Positions 55,926 through 64,000 of a DNA stretch of 64,000 nt are shown piece by piece. Position numbers and translations under genes: made by a program. The DNA lies in NCBI RefSeq assembly GCF_041734735.1, contig NC_134876.1:25571252-25635251 (forward strand), read 5' to 3'. The notes beneath the pieces were generated by a model. It worked only from the letters and a program-made list of their open reading frames with translations, had not been told where the DNA came from and ran no database searches. The DNA comes from Babylonia areolata. Lineage: Eukaryota; Mollusca; Gastropoda; Neogastropoda; Buccinidae. Within the stretch, counting starts at the first letter, position 1; each line of letters begins with the position of its first letter.

Positions 55926-57450
55926 AATCCAGTCCAACCCAATTCTCACACTGTTAAATGGACTTAATTTTTCTAAGCAAGACCGAGACAGCAGCTTCAT
56001 AAATTATTCACACCACAGAAAGATGATGTCAGTAGGTCTTCCACAACATACCATTCCTTCTTACATACCTCCTCCCTCCCATGTGACCGGTCTCTTGGTC
56101 CTGGTCCCTCCCTTTCTCCCTCACTCACACACACACTCACACAGCTGCACTGTAAAGGATCAACACATTGTGACTCCAGTGTAGTTAACAAAAACATGCA
56201 AAACATGTGTGTATTGTGTGCACAACAGTGCACAAAAAACTAAAATGGTAACAATTAAACAAAGAAGTATCGTTTTCACTATTTCACTATTTCCAGTCAT
56301 GAATAGATTACAGTCAGAACTTATGCAACATAATACGGGCATTGCATTTCATTTACATTCTTATATCTAAAGCAACAATACTAAATGAGGTGAAACATGT
56401 ATATAGGGGAAATGAAAAAGAAATATTTGGTTAGAACTACAGACACTGCAGCCACCATCTGTGTGATAGCATAAAGGTGAAATGACTGACATGTCCTGCA
56501 CAAGACTCTTTTCCTGAACTGTTATGACTTATTGAACAACAGGAGAAACAGCAGAATGACTTCAAAATGAACAACATATAACAAAGTTTTACGCACTGTT
56601 CACTAATAACTTAATTTCTATTTTCATATCATATGTTGATGACTTGGCTTTGCACAAATTACAGAACAATGCAATTCATTTAAGGATGACAGTATGATCT
56701 AACAGATTACAATGTCTTGGCAGTAACACTGACAAACATGTGAGAGCACATGGATCTGATAATGAATTTTTGCATACACTTTGCCTGCCTGCAAATGCAC
56801 ATACTTGCCTACATGTGACACTGATACAAATAACTGGAGATGAACGAAAATTATGTTTGAGAAGTGATTCTGTGTGTATTTTGCATTTACATTCAACACA
56901 GATATGAAAGTGTGTGTGTGTGTGTGTCTGTGTATCTGTGCATGCACATGCCAAAAATGGTTAAAGGCAACTTTCTGTGTGTAGAACTATACCACACGTT
57001 AATTAAATTGTTCCAGGGCAGAACATATTCTTACTTTCAATTCTGATGTGGAGATTTGAGAAGGCAAACACTACCAATTGCCTGAGATGCTAACCTGATA
57101 TAACCCTTTTTTTTTTTACAGCCTGTGGTATTAAAACAGCAGGAAGAATGCAGCACAACAATGGAAATTGCAAGACATTAACCCAAAATGCATATAATCT
57201 TAAGGGAAGTTGAAACATCCATTCAGTATCTTCTCTTCTAATTTATTTCAAAATTTCATTCAAAGAATTTCTATACTTGAGGTAGAGGAAGAAGAATTGT
57301 GGCAAAATAAAGTCGGTTTAAAAATATACCAGAAACAGGAGATATTTGCATAAATGATCAAAATCATGAAATAATATGGGTGAAAAAATGTCTATTGACA
57401 CAAGTTTCATACAGGAGCAACCAAATAACACATACAGAAAAAAAAAAAAG
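55925..57450. other. Gene-free AT-rich stretch
   Basis: Nothing recognised beyond small CA/GT runs. It may belong to the 3' UTR of the DTWD1-like gene. Confidence 0.4.
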
Positions 57451-57700
57451 AAGTATTTATATAGAGCTGAATCTTGTGCAGAGACAAATCAAAGCGCTTT
57501 CGCACCAGTCATTCACACGCATGCATAACTCTAAAACTGGAGAAGCTGAAGACAAGGTAGAGGCAGGGAAGGGAGGCTATTTTGGGAAGAGGTGGGTTTT
57601 AAGGCCAGACTTGAAAGAGCTGAGTGTGGAGACTTGACGAAGCGAAAGAGGAAGTTCATTCCAATTGCAAGGTCCAGAGACAGAGAAAGAACGGCAGCAA
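57450..57700 (-). mobile_element. Possible LINE 3' end
   Basis: The minus strand reads SLSLDLAIGMNFLFRFVKSP then HSALSSLALKPT, resembling the W-N-S-L-P ... S-F-K-S-A-L-K-T-H-L-F end of CR1/Jockey-like LINEs. Only the last 250 bp are present and diverged. Confidence 0.4.
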
Positions 57701-57767
57701 CAAAACACACAAACAAAATGACAGATTCAGAAAAAAGAAAAAAGTGTTCTGTCACCCAGCATTCGTG

Positions 57768-58100
57768 CACAGTTTCATTTTCAGTTTCTTCAGGAGGAGT
57801 CACTGCGTTCGGACAAATCCAACTCGCTTAGTCAGACCTTCAGCGCAGGCATACGTGTTTGTGTAACTATCAGAGTGGATTTCTTCAACAGAATTTTGCC
57901 AGAGGACAACACTCTTGTTGCCTTATGCTCTTTTTCAGTGCATCAAGTGTGTGTTGCACACGGGACTTCAGTTTATTGTCTCATCCGAATGACTAGATGC
58001 TCAGTTTGATTTTCCAGGCAACCTTGGGAGAAAGGGTGAGAGTGGGATTCGAACCCAGACCCTCACAGACTCTCTGTATTGGCAGATGAGCATCTTAAAA
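57768..58100 (-). mobile_element. SINE family C copy
   Basis: Minus orientation, with tcaggaggagtcactgcgtt, tatcagagtggatttcttca, ttttgccagaggacaacact, atgactagatgctcagtttg and a B box (gggattcgaaccc read in plus). The tRNA-like head is cut at about 58100. Confidence 0.85.
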
Positions 58101-60043
58101 AAGTATGCAACTGTAGTGTTTGAGATAATTCTTAAATGTAAAAATAATACCTCTTATGACACATGTATACCAAAAGCAAAACCAAAAAATCTCTTGTCTG
58201 TATGCTTGGGTGTATGATCTGTGTTACATAGAAAAAAAACCCATCAGGATATGATAAACTAAGTTTCCAACAAGTGAGTAAAAAAATAAACAGAGAATGG
58301 AAGAAGAAGACAGGAACAGTGGGGTCTACAAAAAATACATGTAACAGCAAATGAAAACGGCAGTATACTGCTTGCAAATCATTCCCAGCAAAAGAACCAA
58401 CCATATACAGACTATGCAAAAATAAAGTTACATAATTCTTGTAGTGTATATATCAAGCATATTTGCAAAACAATAAACATGTTCACAATAGTTGTTCTCT
58501 GCATTCACCTTGGAGGTAAAACTTCATTTCTTCACAACACCCATGAACCAAGCATCCCTTTCACAACTTTTTGTGTAATTGCTGACCAAAACTATACAGA
58601 AAAAAAGCATTCTGAACAAATACACTTCAGAACTTAAAACATTCAGGAGTATAAAGGTACATGGTGTGCACTGGACAACCAATCCCATAGTCCAGTACCT
58701 ATTCAATTATTCAGTTATCAATGTTGCCTATAACCCAGCTGACCACACAGGTCCATATCAGGGCAGAAAAAAATACATATCTATGCACATAAACCAGGGT
58801 CATAACCCCAACCTAGACCATCTTGTCAATTTTTCACCAGAGGATAAAGATAAATCAATCTGAACACAATCATAATTATACATAATAGTTTGATACAAAA
58901 AATCATGTATAATAACATACAAAACTTTTTTTTTTAAATGCCAGTGGACATTTCACATGTCCTTGGCACAAAAAGGAATACAAAGTTGTAAGAATGCCCA
59001 AATATCAAATCCTGAAAAAGGCAAAAACATATTCCAGGCTTTCTGGGAAACAAATATAGGTAAAAGGAACAGTAAGGCTAAACACAAGAAAGGAAGTGAC
59101 AACAGAGAGAAACAGAAAATGTCAGAAAAAAGAGCGCCAAAGAAAACTTCCAACACAGGATTTTCAGGAGGTGGGAATACTGTCAATACTTAAGGAGCCC
59201 CCCGTTGTGCCTACAGAAGGAAATCCAATACCTGATATTTTGGACAGGGGGGAAAGTTTCACCTGCAGTGAGAAGGTGAAGGAAATGAACAGACAGAGCA
59301 GCACATGTTGTTATAAATGTACTTTGAGAGGATGGAAGGATGGAAGGAAAAGTGAACAGTTCTGTGTGGCGCCCCATTGACCCTTCACAGAATTGAGGGA
59401 GGAGAAGAAGAAGGAAAAATACATATTATCAATAACAGTCAATGTTCTCTCTTACTTTATAAAGTTTACTTCAAGTTCACTTCAAGGATCCTGTGCTTTA
59501 AAACCTTCAACAGTGAGACTCTTTATGAAGTGAAGTTAACCCTTTCACAGCCTTTCCAATGTCCAGATTCACACAGCTTGAGCAGCCTCTCCCTGAACTG
59601 ATCATGAGATACACAGGGGGAAAACATGATTCTTTTTTGTCAGAATATGCAGATCAGAGCATGAATAATAATAATTATAATAATTATTACTATTATCATT
59701 ATTATCAAATCAAGTCTTTTAAGGACTAGCAGCATAGCATGTTTGTATGCATGAACAGAATTCAACCTTTAACAATTCAAGGTATGTGTGTGTGTGTGTG
59801 TGTGTGTACACATGCACATGTGTTCATGTGTGTGTTGTGTGTGTGCATACACACATGTGTGTCAAATGAGTCAAATTTCATCATGGCAAGTTATAAAACA
59901 GACACAAGCAACAATTAATGGAAACTGATTTTATTGCTGTGGAGAAAACTGATCATGGAAAACAGCCACACCAAAAGTTCATCACAACCGTCCTGAAACT
60001 TTAAAAAATCTTTTTTCATGTGTGTGTGTGTGTGTCTTTTTTT

Positions 60044-60082
<39 letters not shown>

Positions 60083-60544
60083 AAAAGTAAATGTCTACCT
60101 ATATCCTCCAGGGAGTGTTACTGGTAATACCCATCTTCTTTTTTAGAAATGTTATTTTTGTTGTGTTTATTCTAACTCTGATCTTGGTAATGTGACTCAA
60201 GAAATCATTCACTATGTATATTTTCATGTATTTGTTTATTCAAAGAAGAAGCATTTGAACAACTTTTCACACACTTCTACGGTAACAAACCCAATGACAC
60301 ATGAAATCAATGAAGCCAGAGGAATTATTCAAATGCTGAAGTTCCCTCCCAGGAAAAAAACATAAAATAGCAAGCATACATTCTGTTCCATTTGTGGACA
60401 ATAATTGAAGAAAATGAGAAATATTAACTGAAAATGATCATCAAACACTCTTATGCACACACTGACAAAAACATATACTTGCATGCTTTCGAAGAAAAGT
60501 CATGTAAGTGCTTATGAGACTTTGCAAACCTTACTCCCTCACTG

Positions 60545-60579
<35 letters not shown>

Positions 60580-60925
60580 ATGCTCTTACACACAGGGCAC
60601 ACACATAAAGACCCATGCAATGACAAAAGTGGAAAAGAAATCATATAATTCCATCAAATTTACACAGGTACATCCACAGTCACTGAAACTCATAAAACTC
60701 ATGCACGCTCATAAAGCACACACACACACACACACACACGCACACACACACACACACTAAACATACACTAACCCCCCTTCACCCCCTTCCCACACACACA
60801 CATTACACACAAATAAACAAACATACACTTGACATAAACACATACACATACACAACACACACACACACAACTGGACGCAAAAAACTGAGTTAAGTACACC
60901 GTGCCCTGCAATTCAAAACCACCAA
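58100..60925. other. Probable 3' UTR and flanking DNA of the DTWD1-like gene
   Basis: No coding sequence recognised beyond the stop codon at 60926. Contains GT runs (59785-59806, 60021-60080), CA runs (60545-60577, 60718-60757) and an AT-trinucleotide patch near 59665-59700. Confidence 0.45.
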
Positions 60926-61206
60926 CTACATGAGGCCATCATGCCCATCCTGATCTGACATTTTCTTGTGTAACCTTTTCATGTCTTTACCCCCCTGGTA
61001 CTTCTCACGGATTTTGTGGTAGAAGTAGACAAAGAAGAAGAGGAGGTTGTCGTACTCGTTCAGGTAGGTGGTGCCCAGGATCTCTTCATGGTACTCCCGC
61101 ATGAAGTAGTAGATGGCTTCTATTGTGGACAGGTGGGAGGTGGGCAGGCCCTCCTGACAGCGCCAAAACAGTGTGTCATGGCCCTTGATCTCCACACGCC
61201 GCAGGT
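60926..61206 (-). CDS. DTWD1: DTWD1-like last exon
   Basis: Acceptor tgaccag|ACCTGC; 281 nt including the stop. The first two bases complete an aspartate codon begun in the previous exon. It encodes the conserved C-terminal domain: T-L-F-W-R, LSTIEAIYYF, YDNLLFFF, then a basic tail ending DQDGHDGLM. The LSTIEA motif is the strongest family marker in the window. Confidence 0.92.
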
Positions 61207-64000
61207 CTGGTCACAACAATAACCCACAATGAATCCTGCGTGGAAATGTGTGCGTAATAGCTTTGTGGTTAAAGCGTTGGACTTTCAATCTGAGGGTTGA
61301 GTGGTTACAGTGTTGGACTTTCAATCTGAGGGTCCTAGGTTCGAATCTCAGTAATGGTGTCTGGTGGGTACAGGGTGGAGATTTTTCCTGTCTCCCAGGT
61401 CAACATAAGTGCAGACCCGCTAGTGCTTGAACCCCGTTTAGTGTGTATATGCACGCAGAAGATCAAATACACACATTAATGATCCTGTAATCCATGTCAG
61501 CGTTTGCTAGTTTGTGGAAACAAGAACATACTAAACATGTACCCCACCAAAACCGGAGTATGGCTGCCCTTATGGTGGAGTAAATAAACAAAATGGCCAT
61601 ACATGTAAAATGTTACATGTCTGCATGAGTATTATGTGTTCATGACTGAAATCTGATTGAATGACCCAATGGCAGCTGTCAGTCGGCTCTACCCAAGTAG
61701 GCAGCCTGTTGTGCAAATGACTTTGTGCTTGTAAAGTATGTAGAGCTTCGTCTTCAACCTAGGATAGGTACTGTATTAGTATCCATACTATTATCATCAT
61801 CATTAAAAATGAACATGAATAAACAAAGAAAAGAAACACAATGAAATGAAAACAAATTTTCAGAGATACTATAAGAGTAATGATCAACAAATCAGACAAA
61901 TATCATAAGGGGAAAGGAATGTGTGTGACGTTATGTACCTGGAAGCATCAAATACATCAATTTCAGTGCAGGATGTTTGACAAGCATGTGACTAAAAATG
62001 GCAACACAAATTATGTAAATTCAGTTTTCAAGATCTCTTTATTTAATAGATTTTTTTTTTAAACCACAAATTCAGCAAGTGAATGCTTTGAAAATGAATA
62101 CATTTTCTCAAAATACACGGTTTTTATTCATAGTAACTGACTGGTTTAGTTATTTTTCAAATCTCTCTGGAGTACCAATAAGAAAATTATCTTTACCCTG
62201 CACAAAAGACAACAAAATCTTTGACAGAATAATAAAAATACCTTTCAGCCGATCATCTTGAATGATGTCCTTGGTCTGGTTCCAAGGGCTATCGACAAAG
62301 ACAGCACGCTCAAAGGGAGGATTGACAACCAGCATTGGCTTCACCTCCTGATCTGATTCCTGAGAGTCAACCATCCGTTTTCCTGTCAACACAAAGGTGA
62401 TAAGTGTCAAAACAAGGTATGTATTTTGATATACTTAAAAACGTGTGAAAAAGAGGGCGATAACCAGGGGGACAAAGGGGACGTTACCTACTTCCGGGAG
62501 GTTATCGGCCGTAGTTCTCTCATTTTCTCCGCATAGGCGGATAGTAGTTTGCACAGGACAGGAATGTCAGACCCCTGCCGGAGTCTGCACTAGTTGGGTC
62601 ACGGTTAAGTATGTGTGATTAAAAACGTGTTTCATTCTTTTTCCATGACCCTAGCACAGCAGCAACAGTTCTGTGCAGCCAACCTTTTCTGTGCAGTATG
62701 GAGACCTTGCACATGCAGACTAGTACTTGTTTATTTTTATTTTACACCCCCTCCTATAAATGTAGCAGTACAATTATCTACACCAGTAGAAACAGCAACA
62801 CTTGAACTCAGACCACAAACAAAATCAAATCTCTCTTATCATTGTTACTTTGTAAGAGGGCACATTCTTTCACTGGACCGACCTTCAATCAAAGCCAGAT
62901 ATAGCACACATTCCATGCTTGAGATTTCCCACTTTATGCAAACTGTCTTTATTCTAATCATGCTCTTGACCCAAGTAAAATTATTATAGCAAGAAAATGA
63001 ATGGTTATTACATCACTAATACAGTTAAAAAGTAGGTAAATGACACTGAAAATCTGCCCTCTAACTGAAAACTAAAAGAGTTCAGTTTTTATGTGAAGCT
63101 ATCTCGATCTCTTTATTCAAGTCACTGCTTCCTCTTGTTTTGTAAATACTTTTCAGTTCCAGGTGTTTTTCACATCAGATAAGTTTGTATGTATGTATGT
63201 GTGTAAAAGCATTTGGCCCACCCATGATTCTACTAACTGTATTGGAATTGTCATCATTTATCAAGATCAAAATCAGTTTCTTTAGTACTGCAGCTCTGGC
63301 AAACCCATCTGCTTGGCATGATCACTTGTCACGACATTTGCACTAAAAAAACATTTTGAACAGAATTCAATAGCTGGGTTGTGAGGGTGCACTGCAGCTC
63401 TGGCACACATACCTGTGGAGAGCTGGCCTTGTGGAAACATTCCACTGGGAAGCAAGAGAATCCCAGCACACTGGTTTGATACCCACACTTCTGTATTTTC
63501 TGCCCCTCCACTAAACATTGAGTGGTGTTCTGGATGCTAGTCATTCAGAAGAGACGATGATCAGGTCCTTTGTGCTGCATATGCTTTGCACACGTACAAG
63601 AATCCATGGCAACATATAGGTTGCCCCAAGCAAACTTCTGTCGAAATGTCCACTTTGTTAGGAAAACAAATACACTTGTAGGCAGGAAAAGAGAAAAGAA
63701 AAAAAGGTGGCACTCTCACTGAAGCTACGTGCTCTCCATGAGGACAGCAGGCCAAATTTCACTCAGAGATATCTGTTGTGACAAAATTGTCAATACAATA
63801 CAACAATACACTACAATTACACTACACTACAACAGAATACAACACAATTACATTACAAATACAATACACTACAATACAACACAATACAGACCAATTACAA
63901 TACAACAAAATACCTGACTGGTTGTTGAAGTCCTGCGTGTTGTAGAGCTGCAAGGGCTGCAGATAGGTGTACCCCCCACTGGCCTGCATGCTGGCACTGG
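60926..64000 (-). CDS. DTWD1: DTWD1-like tRNA-uridine aminocarboxypropyltransferase, 3' part of gene
   Basis: DTW-domain (TDD) protein. In vertebrates DTWD1 forms acp3U at position 20 of certain tRNAs using S-adenosylmethionine. Three exons are visible on the minus strand: 64000-63914 (cut by the window edge), 62382-62242 and 61206-60926 with the stop TAG at 60926-60928. Junction phases agree. The visible part contains ERAVFVDSPWNQTKDIIQDD, then the join RLKDLRRVEIKGHDTLFWRC, LSTIEAIYYFMREYHEEILG and YLNEYDNLLFFFVYFYHKIR. These match the human run STWNQT, FWRHQKG, LSTIEAIYYF and YDNLLFF. The DxTW motif reads DSPW here. The N-terminal half, including the zinc-binding region of the family, lies outside the window. 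Confidence 0.9.
61247..61765 (+). mobile_element. SINE family A copy with a duplicated head segment
   Basis: The A box region gtggttaaagcgttggactt with tcaatctgagggt occurs at 61266 and again, as gtggttacagtgttggactt, at 61301. A single B box, ggttcgaatctc, is at 61338-61349. The body matches the copies at 40376 and 41002 to the end cagctctacccaagtaggca... It lies in the last intron of the DTWD1-like gene. Confidence 0.88.
61766..62241. other. Intron remainder of the DTWD1-like gene
   Basis: AT-rich, nothing recognised. Confidence 0.5.
62242..62382 (-). CDS. DTWD1: DTWD1-like penultimate exon
   Basis: Acceptor gttgacag|GAAAAC and donor AAAG|GTATTT; 141 nt. It encodes KRMVDSQESDQEVKPMLVVN then PPFERAVFVDSPWNQTKDII and QDDRLK. 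It holds the DTW-type motif with proline at the position that is threonine in the family name motif. Confidence 0.9.
62383..63421. other. Intron of the DTWD1-like gene without recognised features
   Basis: AT-rich single-copy sequence; short open frames on both strands lack family resemblance and splice support. Confidence 0.5.
63422..63785 (+). mobile_element. SINE family B copy
   Basis: Colinear with 46671-47085: gggaagcaagagaatcccag, cctccactaaacattgagtg, tagtcattcagaagagacga, then the body and the end tcactcagagatatctgttg. The B box is mutated (ggtttgatacc). Confidence 0.85.
63786..63912. repeat. AATAC-type microsatellite next to a splice donor
   Basis: Imperfect (ACAAT/ACTAC) units run from the SINE family B tail up to the donor of the DTWD1-like exon at 63914. 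This is likely an expanded SINE tail. Confidence 0.85.
63914..64000 (-). CDS. DTWD1: DTWD1-like internal exon, partial at window edge
   Basis: The donor is TCAG|GTATTT at 63914/63913. The open frame reads ASMQASGGYTYLQPLQLYNT then QDFNNQSG into the next exon, with the correct phase. This segment is poorly conserved in the family; the call rests on the clean donor, the phase and continuity with the downstream exons. Confidence 0.75.

Overview
The window is animal nuclear DNA. It carries two intron-rich protein genes, many tRNA-derived SINEs, non-LTR retrotransposon fragments, one DIRS-type element, and an unusually heavy load of micro- and minisatellites. The LINE types, SINE abundance and CA/GT-rich introns suggest a lophotrochozoan, most likely a marine gastropod mollusc. 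That placement is inference from sequence style; no species marker is present.

Layout. 1-1908 is a 46-bp minisatellite. 1909-5150 is unassigned sequence with GT/GA microsatellites. 5157-9150 is a decayed LINE on the minus strand with endonuclease, reverse transcriptase and RNase H. 9300-20150 is gene-free DNA with SINE and LINE fragments and several tandem arrays; part may be 3' UTR of the gene that follows. 20151-50623 (minus) is a complete SLC25A17/PMP34-like peroxisomal carrier gene whose introns hold nearly everything else up to 50.5 kb: arrays, SINEs, a probable piggyBac remnant, a DIRS-type fossil (29.5-35.8 kb) and LINE pieces. 51.05-52.7 kb (plus) is a CR1/Jockey-like LINE fragment lying head-to-head with the carrier gene. 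53.7-54.2 kb is another LINE 3' end. 60926-64000 (minus) is the 3' part of a DTWD1-like tRNA-modification gene that runs off the right edge.

Splice sites and phases of the carrier gene were worked out by hand. They give nine constitutive-or-alternative exon slots encoding about 323 residues. The most interesting feature is exon slot 4, which exists in two diverged tandem versions (44978-45129 and 43135-43289) with identical flanking phases. Including both or neither shifts the frame into an early stop, so exactly one must be used. This is the signature of mutually exclusive exons, and the swap replaces a transmembrane helix of the carrier.

A second theme is local tandem amplification of functional edges. 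The 3' splice site and exon start of exon 5 and of exon 6 have each been copied many times into the intron just upstream. Half of exon 2 with its donor is duplicated once. Two other minisatellites are built from internal pieces of SINEs. The window reads as a record of minisatellite birth from nearby sequence, inside a gene that still looks intact.
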